From Chitinophaga sp. Ak27 (lineage in GTDB: Bacteria; Bacteroidota; Bacteroidia; Chitinophagales; Chitinophagaceae): 64,000 nucleotides of DNA. The stretch spans positions 248,001 to 312,000 of the forward strand of contig NZ_JABAOB010000002.1 in the NCBI RefSeq assembly GCF_012726295.1, given 5' to 3'. The notes under the pieces were generated by a model. That model searched no databases. It was not told the origin of the DNA and saw only the letters and a list, made by a program, of their open reading frames with translations. A program made the position numbers and the translations under genes. Below are positions 8,896 to 18,025 of the stretch, one piece after another; the stretch's first letter is position 1; each line of letters opens with the position of its first letter.

Positions 8896-8923
8896 AAACA
8901 AACAGGGGTTTCACTAAGTATAC

Positions 8924-8958
8924 AGCCTTCCAATGATAACATTGGGGGCTTTTTTTTT
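8924..8958 (+). terminator. Terminator of the zinc-ribbon/membrane operon
   Basis: An imperfect stem with G-U pairs, 'GCCTTCCAATG' against 'CATTGGGGGC', is followed by nine T residues. It lies 28 bases after the last stop codon of the operon. Confidence 0.8.
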
Positions 8959-8991
8959 GTCGGATTTTTACAAACGCCCGCTTGTTATAAA

Positions 8992-9093
8992 TTAAATCGC
9001 CGTCACTTTCAGCACCACGCTGGTCCTTCGAGCGCTCACCTCAGGATTTAAACCAATGGCAGTGCTTTTGGAAAGGAGGATGCCGACGGATAT
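8992..9093 (-). pseudogene. Possible 3' remnant of a decayed gene
   Basis: The minus strand has a 33-codon protein-like tail ending in TAA, containing 'AIGLNPEVSARRTSVVLKV'. An in-frame TGA precedes it and no start codon or ribosome site is visible. The amino-acid pattern resembles a real C-terminus more than random translation, so this may be the leftover end of a lost gene. I cannot name the family. The rest of the 375-base gap from 8896 to 9270 holds the operon terminator on the left and a promoter-like box on the right. Confidence 0.22.
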
Positions 9094-9227
9094 TCATGAT
9101 GCGGTTTGTACAATAAATTTAACGGAAAAAAGTGTATTCCCTTTATTTATCTGACCTGGAGGGAATATGGCCGGATGTCCCCCTTAGAATGTCTTTTCTG
9201 CACCCCGTATGCCAACAGGAACCCACC

Positions 9228-9235
9228 TAACTTTG
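9228..9235 (+). promoter_or_regulatory. Possible -7 box ahead of the SRPBCC gene
   Basis: TAACTTTG matches TAnnTTTG exactly, 35 bases before the start codon at 9271. No clear -33 box is visible. Confidence 0.38.
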
Positions 9236-9270
9236 TTTGTATATTGTATCACTAAATAATAAATACAGTT

Positions 9271-9708
9271 ATGAATAACCAGGATTTTACGACTACCATC
9301 GTAGTAAATAGTACGCCCGAAGCAGCCTATCAGGCTATCAACAATGTACGGGGATGGTGGTTGGGACAAATAGAAGGACCGACCGATCAACTCAATGATG
9401 AATTCAGCTACCGCAACCATGGTATCCACTACAGCAAGCACCGGATCACGGAATTGGTACCCGGTAAAAAGGTAGCGTGGCTGACCACAGATAGTTCCCT
9501 GGAATTTGTGGAAGATAAAAACGAGTGGACAGGCACCAGCATTACTTTCGATATTGCAGGTACAGGTAACCAAACGGAAATACGTTTTACACATCACGGG
9601 CTCGTGCCCAGTTGCCCGTGCTTCGGCGCCTGCTCCGGCGGCTGGACGCACTTTATTAACGGCAGCCTGCAAAGTTTTATTGACACAGGCAAAGGAAGGC
9701 CTATGTAG
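9271..9708 (+). CDS. SRPBCC/AHSA1-like domain protein
   Basis: A 145-residue single-domain protein of the START/SRPBCC superfamily, in the branch often labelled activator of Hsp90 ATPase homologue (AHSA1-like). Typical features are the opening 'TTTIVVNSTPEAAYQAINN', the 'WWLGQIEG' turn, strands ending in 'GKKVAWLTTD', and a C-terminal helix beginning 'GWTHFINGSLQSFIDTG'. The fold makes a deep hydrophobic pocket that binds a small ligand. Bacterial members are rarely characterised, so the ligand is unknown. The gene stands alone with its own promoter-like box and a terminator behind it. Confidence 0.88.
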   Translation: MNNQDFTTTIVVNSTPEAAYQAINNVRGWWLGQIEGPTDQLNDEFSYRNHGIHYSKHRITELVPGKKVAWLTTDSSLEFVEDKNEWTGTSITFDIAGTGNQTEIRFTHHGLVPSCPCFGACSGGWTHFINGSLQSFIDTGKGRPM

Positions 9709-9714
9709 TAGCAA

Positions 9715-9762
9715 AAATGAAGACGCCAGGAATATATAAATCGCCTGGCGTCTTTCATTTTT
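9715..9762. terminator. Hairpin terminator between convergent genes
   Basis: The stem 'GAAGACGCCAGG' pairs with 'CCTGGCGTCTTTC' around an AT-rich loop. T-rich sequence follows on the plus strand and a short A-run precedes it, so it can serve the SRPBCC gene and perhaps also the ankyrin genes arriving from the other side. Confidence 0.8.
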
Positions 9763-9779
9763 TATTTTCTGTTTGAAAA

Positions 9780-11120
9780 TTACCCCTTTAGTATTTTCGC
9801 TTTCTCCACGTCAAATTCTGCAGCAGATAAAATCCCCGCATCCAACAATTCTTTCAGGTCCAGCAAGGCCTGCTTCTTATCGGTAATGCTGCTGCCACCT
9901 GCGGCCGCCAGCGATGGCGCTGTATTTGGCGTTGCTTTAGCTGCGGTAGAATTATAGCTGAGCAGCAGGGCGGCAATTTCGTTATACCCTTTTATGGCAG
10001 CATAGTCGATGGCTTTTTGTTCTTTGGTATTTACCACAGATACGTCGGCTCCCCGTTCCAGCAGGTATTTAACAATATCTTTTTTCCCACCGGAGGCGGC
10101 GTAGTGAAGGGGCGTATTGCCCGATTCGTCTTGTATGTTGATGTTGGCGCCTTTCTCCAGCAGCAATTTTACCATACTTAGGTGGCCATTTTTTGCTGCC
10201 ACATGTAAGAGGCTTTCTCCGCCGTAACTATACGTATGATGCAGGCTGAAAGCACTGTCCATCGATAAGTTGGAGGCGCTCTCCACCCAGTCGAGGTAGC
10301 TGTTCATACTGGCGGTATCGGCCGACAGCGGCTGGCTGAAATTAACATCTATGCCTTTGTCGAGGAACAGGCTAACTATTTCCTTCTGGTTGTTGGCGCA
10401 TGCATACCAGATGGGCGACAACCCATTCTTAGAGGTAATAAATATATCTGCGCCATGTTCTACCAGCAACTGTGTGAGGGCGCGGTTGGTATCATAGCAG
10501 GCAATCAGCAGGGGCGATTCGCCGGCATGATTGATATGATTCACGGCGGCATGATTGTCGAGCAGGCAGGTAACCATCACCGGGTTCTTAGCACGAACAG
10601 CCACTATCAGCGGACTATCACCGGCTTTGTTGGTGGTGTTTACATTGGCGCCATGGTTAATCAGTGTTTGTACAATTTCTTTGTTACGCCAGGCGGCAGC
10701 AATTAATAAAGGTGTTTCGGCCTGGTTGTTTTCCAGGTCTACTTCCACGCCCTTTTCCAGCAAGGCATCTACCAGTTCTTTTTGTCCCGTTTTGGCAGTA
10801 AGGTGTAATAGGCTATTTCCCTGTAAATCGTTGATATTTGTCCGGGCGCCTTTTTCCAGCAGGTAAAGTGCCGCTTGTTTTTGTTTCTGCAGGCAGGCAA
10901 AGTAAAAGGGCGTTTCCCCGTTATGATCTTCATAATCCAGGTCGGCGCCGGCTTCGAGCAACAGCTTTACCATATCCAGGTAGCCATGATGCGCGGTATA
11001 GTGAAGGGCTGTCCTGCCTTTTTCATCCGTGTAGGCAACATCCACTTCATTGTTGGCCAATAATATCTCTGCTATCTTGCGTTTGCCGCTTTCACAGGCA
11101 ATAATAAATGACATGGACAT
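9780..11120 (-). CDS. Ankyrin-repeat protein with C-terminal SHOCT-like segment
   Basis: A 446-residue protein made of about eleven ankyrin repeats ('G-x-T-P-L-H-x-A-A ... V-x-x-L-L-x-x-G-A-D' pattern, about 33 residues each). A 40-50-residue insertion lies between repeats eight and nine, around residue 270. After an alanine-rich linker the last 35 residues ('LLDLKELLDAGILSAAEFD') match the SHOCT (short C-terminal domain) pattern, thought to mediate oligomerisation. No signal peptide is present, so it is probably cytoplasmic and binds other proteins. It lies four bases downstream of a second ankyrin gene, forming a two-gene operon. Confidence 0.9.
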   Translation of the reverse strand: MSMSFIIACESGKRKIAEILLANNEVDVAYTDEKGRTALHYTAHHGYLDMVKLLLEAGADLDYEDHNGETPFYFACLQKQKQAALYLLEKGARTNINDLQGNSLLHLTAKTGQKELVDALLEKGVEVDLENNQAETPLLIAAAWRNKEIVQTLINHGANVNTTNKAGDSPLIVAVRAKNPVMVTCLLDNHAAVNHINHAGESPLLIACYDTNRALTQLLVEHGADIFITSKNGLSPIWYACANNQKEIVSLFLDKGIDVNFSQPLSADTASMNSYLDWVESASNLSMDSAFSLHHTYSYGGESLLHVAAKNGHLSMVKLLLEKGANINIQDESGNTPLHYAASGGKKDIVKYLLERGADVSVVNTKEQKAIDYAAIKGYNEIAALLLSYNSTAAKATPNTAPSLAAAGGSSITDKKQALLDLKELLDAGILSAAEFDVEKAKILKG

Positions 11121-11124
11121 AGTG

Positions 11125-12312
11125 CTATGCTTTATGTTTTAAGAGTAACTCCACTGCTTTGGCTTTCAGGTTATCCTGTGCGGCCAGGTCCATGGGGAGT
11201 TGATCAAGGTCGTTGGTGATGTTGGGATCGGCGCCCTGTTCCAGTAATATCTTCACTTTCCGGTACAGCTGTTTGGCGGCTTCCTGGTCGTAGTTAACGT
11301 TGTATGCGCAAACTTTATGCAGCAAGGTATTACCCTGGTTATCCCGGCGATCGAGCGTTACAGCGCCGGCATCCAGTACGGCTTGCAGGGTATCGGCCGG
11401 CTGTTCGGTGATCCAGTCCAGCGCCGCTTTGTCAGCGCCATAATAAGTGGACGTTTGATAGATATCAGCTCCATCTTGCAGTAACGCCTTCAGGAGCTCA
11501 ATTTCCGATTCACTACCGCGGCGGCGCATGCGTACGGCGCCACCAAGAATGGTTTCGCCGTTTTTATTGACGATGTCAAAATCGGGGGATGCGTAAGCAG
11601 TCAGCTTACGATAGAGTTTCGTATCACATACCTGGTGAACGATAGCGGCATAAAACACCGTTTCCCCATCTTTGCCCGGTTGGTTAGGATCTGCACCATG
11701 TTGCAGTAACAGGTCGATATATTTCTCTTTCCTTTTCCCTACCGCCAGGTGTAGCGGCGTTTCCCGCACAATGTTGCCGGCATTAGGGTCCAGGCCTTCC
11801 TGTATAAGATATTCCAGGTAGACTACGCCGGTATCTTCTTTAATACCAAATTCCTGTACTATTTTATAGAGGTAATTTTCCTCGTAGTTGTTTTTATATT
11901 GAAGGTTGCAACCGGCATCTGCCAACGCTTTAATCACTTCTATCGGGGCAGAGAGATTAAAAGCCAGTTCCAGCAGGGTTTTATCCTGTACGGCATCGTT
12001 GATATTATCCAGCTTAGATAGGAAGGAAGAGAGGAAGCTGAGTTCTTCGGGGCTGTTGCCCAGGTAGCGAAACAGGCTTTCAAATACGCTGCCATCCAGC
12101 TTTTCATATTCGTACACATCGGTTTCAATGATACGGTCTTTGATCATGGCGTCGATGATATCGAACGCTTTTAACCGGAACAAGGTATCCAGTATTTGCC
12201 TTTTGTTGTGAGCCAGATCTTTCGGTAATTTCTCTCCGTCAGCTAGCTTTTGACGGACTTCTGCCACATTACCTCTTATCAGCGCGTCGGTCAGCGCATT
12301 TGTTTCGTGCAT
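11125..12312 (-). CDS. Ankyrin-repeat protein
   Basis: A 395-residue protein with less regular ankyrin repeats. The first 130 residues are helical and diverged. Clear repeats begin around residue 195 ('RETPLHLAVGKRKEKYIDL'), and another good one is near residue 325 ('QGNTLLHKVCAYNVNYD'), followed by 'LLEQGADPNITND'. There is no signal peptide or membrane segment. It is the promoter-proximal gene of the ankyrin pair. The 228-base gap upstream (12313-12540) should hold the promoter, but I see no clear consensus box there. Such pairs usually serve as protein-binding scaffolds; the partner is unknown. Confidence 0.88.
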   Translation of the reverse strand: MHETNALTDALIRGNVAEVRQKLADGEKLPKDLAHNKRQILDTLFRLKAFDIIDAMIKDRIIETDVYEYEKLDGSVFESLFRYLGNSPEELSFLSSFLSKLDNINDAVQDKTLLELAFNLSAPIEVIKALADAGCNLQYKNNYEENYLYKIVQEFGIKEDTGVVYLEYLIQEGLDPNAGNIVRETPLHLAVGKRKEKYIDLLLQHGADPNQPGKDGETVFYAAIVHQVCDTKLYRKLTAYASPDFDIVNKNGETILGGAVRMRRRGSESEIELLKALLQDGADIYQTSTYYGADKAALDWITEQPADTLQAVLDAGAVTLDRRDNQGNTLLHKVCAYNVNYDQEAAKQLYRKVKILLEQGADPNITNDLDQLPMDLAAQDNLKAKAVELLLKHKA

Positions 12313-12540
12313 AGTTTCCTGATTTTTCGGGTCAATTTTTCTGTTTGAGATATGGATCTCGTGAAAGCATCTGCCTGAGTTAACAATAACAAACCTTTGT
12401 GGGCATAGCAGTCAATGGGATCAAACTTCCGATATTTCTCCCGAAAATTCAAGAAACCGTCAAAAAAAGTGTATATCCGGATGAAAACAAGCCTGTTTTC
12501 TCCGGAAAAATAACAAGAAGATCATACGCCGTTCTCCGGT

Positions 12541-13785
12541 TTAGGGAATAGTATCGGTATGGCTGTTATAAATAATTTTCCCGTTACGGATGGTATACAC
12601 CACATCTGCAAAATGGCGAATGTCGTCGTGCGGATCGGCCTGCAGTAAAACAATGTCGCCATCCATGCCCTTCGCAATACGGCCGCTATGTGCTTCTTGT
12701 CTAAATCTGTGTGCAGGCGCTGTCGTCAGGGAGGCAAGGATCTGATCAAAGTTCAGTCCGGCTGTTGCTAATAGCATAAATTCTTCTGTAGTACTATAGT
12801 CGGAGATGTAGCCTACATCAGTGCCAAAGAGGATTTCACCTCCTGCGGCAGTATAAGCCCGGAGCTGTTGGAGGGCGGTTGTTACCAGCGGATTATCCTG
12901 CCAGGGAATATGCTTTTTCTCTAGTTCCCATTTGTATAATTTAAGGGTTGGGATGAGTGCTATCTTATGCCGGAGCAGTAGTGTCACTTCGTTTTTATTC
13001 CAGTTGCGATAGCCATCGGGCGATACATGCGCGAGGATATCTACGCCGCCGGCAATGGCAATATTCAGGCCGGTATCGGCGGTGGGATGGGCAAAAACCG
13101 GCTTGTGATACTTGTGGGCGGTGCGACTGGCGGCCTGCAATATGTTCAGCGGCATGGGTACTACGCCATGTCCATCGGGAGAAGCCGACCACAACTTGAT
13201 ACCATCGGCGCCGGCTTGTAGCTGCTGCATCACGAATGCTTCCGCTTCTGCCGGGGTATTGATTTCTGGTAGCTTTAACGGCTGTATATAAAAAGGGCTT
13301 CCGTGCGGCGGCACAAAAGGCACGCCTACGGTGAGTATCGCCGGACCCTTTACTTCCCCGGACATTACCCTGGCTTTCAATGCCAGCAGGTTAGGATAGT
13401 CCAGTGCTGCCAGGTCAAATACATGGGTAAAACCATGACTGTTGATCATGTTATTCATATGCCGGGTTAATTCCGCAGCTGGCGCATTGGCGGCATTGGC
13501 CCACTCAGGAGCAATAAAATGCACATGGCTGTTCCAGAATCCTGCCATCATCACCAATCCTTTGCAGTCCAGCACTTCCGCGGGCGCGGGTATCTTAATC
13601 GTTTTACTGTTTTCTATGGCAGTTATTTTCCCATCGGTAATGATCACAGTACTATTTTCCAACGGTAGTTTCCCGGGAGAAGTGTAGATACGTGCGCCGG
13701 TCAGTGCCAGGCACGAATGAACGGGCGTTTGGGCATAAGAGGCGCAGCAAAGCAAGGATAGCAACAAAAGCAGATATGTTTTCAT
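12541..13785 (-). CDS. Secreted amidohydrolase-family metal-dependent hydrolase
   Basis: A 414-residue member of the amidohydrolase superfamily (imidazolonepropionase/prolidase-like branch). A signal peptide ends 'CCASYAQ', so it works in the periplasm or outside. Metal-ligand motifs are in place: the N-terminal H-x-H in 'GFWNSHVHF' near residue 87, later histidines in 'VFAHPTAD' and 'ILAHVSPDG', and the catalytic aspartate in 'LFGTDVGY' near residue 322. The C-terminal 'GKIIYNSH' is the usual beta-sandwich end of these TIM-barrel enzymes. It stands alone between divergent or unrelated genes. The substrate cannot be assigned; cyclic amides or dipeptides are usual for relatives. Confidence 0.88.
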   Translation of the reverse strand: MKTYLLLLLSLLCCASYAQTPVHSCLALTGARIYTSPGKLPLENSTVIITDGKITAIENSKTIKIPAPAEVLDCKGLVMMAGFWNSHVHFIAPEWANAANAPAAELTRHMNNMINSHGFTHVFDLAALDYPNLLALKARVMSGEVKGPAILTVGVPFVPPHGSPFYIQPLKLPEINTPAEAEAFVMQQLQAGADGIKLWSASPDGHGVVPMPLNILQAASRTAHKYHKPVFAHPTADTGLNIAIAGGVDILAHVSPDGYRNWNKNEVTLLLRHKIALIPTLKLYKWELEKKHIPWQDNPLVTTALQQLRAYTAAGGEILFGTDVGYISDYSTTEEFMLLATAGLNFDQILASLTTAPAHRFRQEAHSGRIAKGMDGDIVLLQADPHDDIRHFADVVYTIRNGKIIYNSHTDTIP

Positions 13786-13930
13786 GATGCGGGTATTTCT
13801 ACTATGAAAATAACGATTAATAAAGGCATACCATCAAACTGGTCCCAACCGAAGCATTGGTGTGATGAAAAGCCTCTTTTTTGTAATAATGCACAGAAAA
13901 CAGGATATTACGATACCTGAAACATTGTTT

Positions 13931-14410
13931 ATGAACGCAACCAAACAAATCGCCAAACATTTCCGGGATGTTCACCTGGGAGGAAACTGGACCAGCGTTA
14001 ACCTGAAAGACACCCTGACCGGTATCAGCTGGCAGCAGGCCACAACCCAGATCGATGATCTGAATACCATTGCGGTGTTGGTATTTCACATCAACTACTA
14101 CGTGGGCGTTATCACAAGGGTATTACAGGGAGGTCCGCTGGAAGGCAATGATAAACTGAGTTTCAACGTACCGCTGATATCCTCCGAAGAAGCGTGGCAG
14201 ACGCTGGTAAACAAATCGATTACAGAAGCAGAAGAGATGACCGTGTTGATTGAAAAGCTCGATGATACTACCTTACAGGAAAACTTTACGGATCCTAAAT
14301 ATGGTACGTATTTCAGGAATTTATTAGGAGTAACGGAGCATACGCATTATCACCTGGGGCAGATCGCCATCTTAAAAAAAATCGTCCGTAACAGCGCGCA
14401 GCCATCATGA
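13931..14410 (+). CDS. DinB-family protein
   Basis: A four-helix-bundle DinB/YfiT-like protein. I chose the ATG at 13931 (159 residues), because the family normally begins with 'MNATKQIAKHF'-like sequence; a longer frame opens at 13862 but its extra 23 residues look non-coding. The metal-binding histidines typical of the family fit 'VFHINYYVGVI' and the late 'TEHTHYHLGQIAILKK'. Bacteroidota DinB proteins are often linked to thiol or damage responses, but most are uncharacterised. Its gene stands between the amidohydrolase and a STAS-like gene. A second, diverged DinB protein is encoded at 48360-48872. Confidence 0.85.
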   Translation: MNATKQIAKHFRDVHLGGNWTSVNLKDTLTGISWQQATTQIDDLNTIAVLVFHINYYVGVITRVLQGGPLEGNDKLSFNVPLISSEEAWQTLVNKSITEAEEMTVLIEKLDDTTLQENFTDPKYGTYFRNLLGVTEHTHYHLGQIAILKKIVRNSAQPS

Positions 14411-14470
14411 TAGGTTTAATTTAAGTATATTTATTGCAGGAATGCAAAGTTGTATCAAAACCAGGTGTAT

Positions 14471-14860
14471 ATGAATCCTCCGGATCACCTCCCCATTATA
14501 AAGGGCGAAATTGCCGATTACTATTATGATCCATCCGGCATTTTATATTCCTATTCCAAAGGCATACGCAGAACAGTGGAAAATATTTCCGGCAATATAG
14601 CATTGGTAAAACAGGTAACGGGTAATAAGAAGGTGCCGTTGCTGATATATCTTACCGATTCTCCTGTTCCTGATAAGGCCACCCGCGAATTTTCTACTGC
14701 ACAATTACCACACGTTTATACCGCTATGGCCATGGTGTCTAAACCTGGTTTGTCGCAGTTGATCATGCGTATCCTGTTTAAATTAAAGACGCCTCCGATT
14801 CCTATGAAATCGTTCACTAGTGATACAGCGGCAAGAGAATGGCTATTGCAGTTTGTTTAA
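14471..14860 (+). CDS. STAS/SpoIIAA-like small protein, hypothetical
   Basis: A small alpha/beta protein whose strand-helix order ('YYYDPSGILYSYS', 'GNIALVKQVTGN', 'VPLLIYLTDS', then 'HVYTAMAMVS') resembles the STAS/SpoIIAA-like fold that is common as short stand-alone proteins in Bacteroidota. I use the ATG at 14471 (129 residues); a TTG at 14450 would add seven residues. No signal peptide or membrane segment. It may bind a lipid or nucleotide or act as a switch protein, but no activity is shown by the sequence. Confidence 0.7.
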   Translation: MNPPDHLPIIKGEIADYYYDPSGILYSYSKGIRRTVENISGNIALVKQVTGNKKVPLLIYLTDSPVPDKATREFSTAQLPHVYTAMAMVSKPGLSQLIMRILFKLKTPPIPMKSFTSDTAAREWLLQFV

Positions 14861-14873
14861 TGGGCAAGCAATT

Positions 14874-16856
14874 TTATATCGGCATCCTTTTATAGAACAC
14901 CTGTTTTAGGTTATCGCAAGACTTCGGCGTTACCACCAATGGTATTTTTTCTACCAGTATCTGGCTACTGTCTAATCCAAACGCTTTACTGTCTGAAGTA
15001 GCCAGCTTATTGATAGCAAAATAGCTATTGAGGATGAATCCTTCGCTGACGGAAAATTCATTGTCGTACGACAACACGTTTTCGAAGATGACGAACTTAT
15101 AATTGTTCAGGTTTTCGGCGATGAGTGCGGGATACCGCTGAAGAATATTCAATTCCTTGTTTTGCAGCATATCTTTTACCACGCTTCTGAACATCAGGCC
15201 TATCCTGGGTTGTACACGGAAACCCAACCGGAAGTCTATGCGGATAACTTTACCTTCGCTCATTTCTTCCACACCATATTCCATGGTGAAAGGCTCGTCG
15301 GTACGTTCCAGGTGTATCAGCCAGTACATATCCGCGCGCTTAGGGTTTTTCTCGAATATAGAGGTCAGCACCCTTTTTTCAATCTGGTTGGCATGATCTG
15401 CTTTGGTGAGATAAATTAAGTGCGAGGAAGTTTTGGGTGTGGTCACGTCATTACTCAAAGTCGCTATCTGCGGCAGGTATTTATTCAAATGCACAAAGCT
15501 CAGGAAGCGGTTGGTGATCTTACGGGCATTGAACCAGATATACATCGTGGAAATCAGCCCCAGTTCAAATACCAGGAAGAACAGCCTTTTAACGATCTTT
15601 ACTGCATTGGCCACAAAGAAGGAGGATTCAACCGCAATAAACAGCAACATGATCACCGATACTATCCATAAAGGATAGTGCTTTACATAGCGAAGGAAGT
15701 AAAACATCAGTATAGTGGTCATCAGCATGGCAATGGTGATAGAGAAGCCATAGGCTGCCGTCATCGATTCACTGGTACGGAAGTATAATACTACCAGGAA
15801 ACAACCAATGCAGAGTATCCAGTTAATGCTGGGGATATAAATTTGTCCGCGGATATTGGTGGGAAATTTCACCGTCACCTTAGGCCAGAAATTTAAGCTG
15901 ATGGCTTCACTGATAAGCGTGAAAGAGCCGCTGATCAGGGCCTGGCTGGCAATAATCGACGCGCAGGTGGCAATCAGGATAGAAGGCAGCAGGAACCAAT
16001 GCGGCACAATGGCGAAAAACGGGTTAGCCCCATCCAGGCTGTTTTTGTGCTGCAATAATGTCCAGGCGCCTTGTCCCAGGTAGTTAAGGATCAGTGTCAC
16101 TTTTACAAATATCCACGATACCTGGATGTTCTTTTTACCGCAGTGCCCCAGGTCGGAATACAGCGCTTCAGCCCCTGTGGTACAAAGGAATACGGCGCCC
16201 AGCAACCAGAATCCTTTAGGATGGGCTGTCAGTAATTCCAGCCCGTATTTGGGATTTAAGGCCAGGAAAATATGTGGATAATGAATAATTTGACTAATGC
16301 CCAATATGCCCAGCATCATAAACCATAGGAACATGACCGGGCCAAACGCGCCGCCAACTACTTTGGTGCCGAAGCGCTGGAAGATAAAAAGCGCGAGGAT
16401 AATCACCAGCACAATTTCTACCACCAGGTTATTCCCGGGAACAATCACCTCTTTCAGCCAGGGGACCATGTTCAGCCCCTCTATGGCCGATGTTACCGTA
16501 ATGGGAGGCGTGATAATCCCATCTGCCAGCAGGGTGCCGGCGCCGATGATAGCCGGAAAAACAAGTTTGGGCCCGAACCGCCGTACCAGGGCATACAGGG
16601 AAAATACGCCACCCTCACCGCGGTTGTCGGCTTGCAGGGTAATGATCACATATTTGAAAGTGGTTTGCAGGGTCAGTGTCCAGAAAATGCAGGAGATGGC
16701 GCCAAAGACGAGGTGCTCATCAATAAACCCGCCATCATTCATGATGGTCTGAAAAGTATAGAGGGGAGAGGTACCGATATCTCCATAAATAATCCCGAGT
16801 GCAATCAGCAAACCAGCGGTCGTAACACGCTTAAAATGACGATGATGAGCATCCAT
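14874..16856 (-). CDS. kup: Kup-family low-affinity potassium transporter
   Basis: A KUP/HAK/KT potassium:proton symporter in the inner membrane. The hallmark 'GIIYGDIGTSPLYTFQ' is at the first membrane helix, followed by about twelve membrane segments, and the C-terminal 200 residues form the cytoplasmic domain. The family signature region 'FWTLTLQTTFKYVIITLQAD' and 'NRGEGGVFSLYALV' is intact. I start at 16856 ('MDAHHRHFKR', 660 residues), the usual Bacteroidota start; an upstream ATG at 16892 would add 12 residues. It is a single gene. The 244-base gap to the next gene contains that gene's terminator and no other feature I can name. Confidence 0.95.
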   Translation of the reverse strand: MDAHHRHFKRVTTAGLLIALGIIYGDIGTSPLYTFQTIMNDGGFIDEHLVFGAISCIFWTLTLQTTFKYVIITLQADNRGEGGVFSLYALVRRFGPKLVFPAIIGAGTLLADGIITPPITVTSAIEGLNMVPWLKEVIVPGNNLVVEIVLVIILALFIFQRFGTKVVGGAFGPVMFLWFMMLGILGISQIIHYPHIFLALNPKYGLELLTAHPKGFWLLGAVFLCTTGAEALYSDLGHCGKKNIQVSWIFVKVTLILNYLGQGAWTLLQHKNSLDGANPFFAIVPHWFLLPSILIATCASIIASQALISGSFTLISEAISLNFWPKVTVKFPTNIRGQIYIPSINWILCIGCFLVVLYFRTSESMTAAYGFSITIAMLMTTILMFYFLRYVKHYPLWIVSVIMLLFIAVESSFFVANAVKIVKRLFFLVFELGLISTMYIWFNARKITNRFLSFVHLNKYLPQIATLSNDVTTPKTSSHLIYLTKADHANQIEKRVLTSIFEKNPKRADMYWLIHLERTDEPFTMEYGVEEMSEGKVIRIDFRLGFRVQPRIGLMFRSVVKDMLQNKELNILQRYPALIAENLNNYKFVIFENVLSYDNEFSVSEGFILNSYFAINKLATSDSKAFGLDSSQILVEKIPLVVTPKSCDNLKQVFYKRMPI

Positions 16857-17046
16857 GTTGCAGGTATAAATAAAATACATAGGCCGGCCCAAAAGAGCCA
16901 GGCATCTGACAGATTTAAAGCAGGGTAATTACACCCTGTGTATAATTCGGCGCGAATGTACAACTTGTGGGGTTCACAAGAGGAGCAGAGGGGGGAGATA
17001 AAGGGTATTTTAAGCGTATTTTAAGGCATATAGAAGACAGGAATAG

Positions 17047-17078
17047 AAAAGGCCCCGGATTATGCGACCCGGAGCCTT
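17047..17078 (-). terminator. Terminator behind the PorP/SprF gene
   Basis: Read on the minus strand, 'AAGGCTCCGG' pairs with 'CCGGGGCCTT' around a ten-base loop and runs into T residues, 23 bases after the PorP stop. Confidence 0.85.
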
Positions 17079-17100
17079 ACTGTTTTAATGGGCAAAATGT

Positions 17101-18015
17101 TTACCTGGCCAGGTTAACGGTCAGGTTTAGCTCAAAAGCACCATTGGTATAATTACTTAAACCCGCGGTCTGCGAGTTGTAAATCACCTGGAAACCTGCG
17201 ATAGACCTATAATTGGCTCCGGCTCCTACGCTAAAGCTTTTGGTACTATGATACAAGCCGAAAACATTCAACTGGTTTTGCAGAAAGGCAAAGTTGGCGC
17301 CGGCATCTACAATGTCTTTATAGCCTTTAATCCCCCGAAGACAGACTTTGGGCTCAATGGAGCTCAGCTGCTCCCCCGTTTCGAATTTATAGCCGGCGGC
17401 GGCAAAGAAGAGTGCCCGGTCAATCCCTACATCTGTATCGCGGGTTTTAACGGCACTTACCAGGTTGGGCATGGCGGCCTGAACAGTAAGACCTTTACGT
17501 GTAAACGCCACCCCAAAATCCGCTTCAAAATAGTTATCCCTCCTGTTGAAGGCATTAATATTCGGATCGGTCACATCTCCGTTGAGCTTTTGCGTATCCA
17601 GGCGCCGGGCAATGAAAGCGCCGGATAGCCCAAAATGTAATGCACTGGCGCCGTTTGTGCTCAATGGCAGGTGATAGGCATAAGTAAAGGCCACTTTGGT
17701 ATTGTTGAGCAATCCGGCTTTGTCGTTGTAAATATTCATGCCGATACCTACCCGTTTAAACAACATATAGTCGGCCGATAGCGCCTTCGATTCGGGCGCC
17801 CCAGGGATACCCGACCACTGACGCCGGTAGGCCAGCGTTACATGCAACCCGGTATCAATGCCCGCCATGGCTGCATTGGCCATATAGGGCGCCTGGAAGT
17901 ACTGTGCTGTCATAGGTTCGTCCAACGGAGGGGTATTACCTACCGTTTGTGCGTTTGTATGAAAGCTGCAGAGGGCACATACTCCCAGTGACACATATCT
18001 GATAAAATGTTTCAT
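17101..18015 (-). CDS. PorP/SprF-family type IX secretion membrane protein
   Basis: A 304-residue outer-membrane protein of the PorP/SprF family, partners of T9SS type B cargo. A signal peptide precedes 'QTVGNTPPLDEPMTAQYF', followed by the typical family start 'YMANAAMAGIDTGLHVTLAYRRQWSGIPG' region and regular amphipathic beta-strands to the C-terminus 'FELNLTVNLAR'. It lies ten bases downstream of the 2919-residue MBG protein, whose C-terminus is a type B sorting domain. This cargo-PorP pairing is the known arrangement in Flavobacterium SprB-SprF and similar systems. Its likely job is to anchor or present that adhesin at the cell surface. Confidence 0.93.
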   Translation of the reverse strand: MKHFIRYVSLGVCALCSFHTNAQTVGNTPPLDEPMTAQYFQAPYMANAAMAGIDTGLHVTLAYRRQWSGIPGAPESKALSADYMLFKRVGIGMNIYNDKAGLLNNTKVAFTYAYHLPLSTNGASALHFGLSGAFIARRLDTQKLNGDVTDPNINAFNRRDNYFEADFGVAFTRKGLTVQAAMPNLVSAVKTRDTDVGIDRALFFAAAGYKFETGEQLSSIEPKVCLRGIKGYKDIVDAGANFAFLQNQLNVFGLYHSTKSFSVGAGANYRSIAGFQVIYNSQTAGLSNYTNGAFELNLTVNLAR

Positions 18016-18025
18016 ACCCGTTCAA

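Noticed and set aside
13862..13930. Upstream extension of the DinB gene
   Set aside because: The added residues are unlike DinB N-termini; the family-length product starts at 13931.
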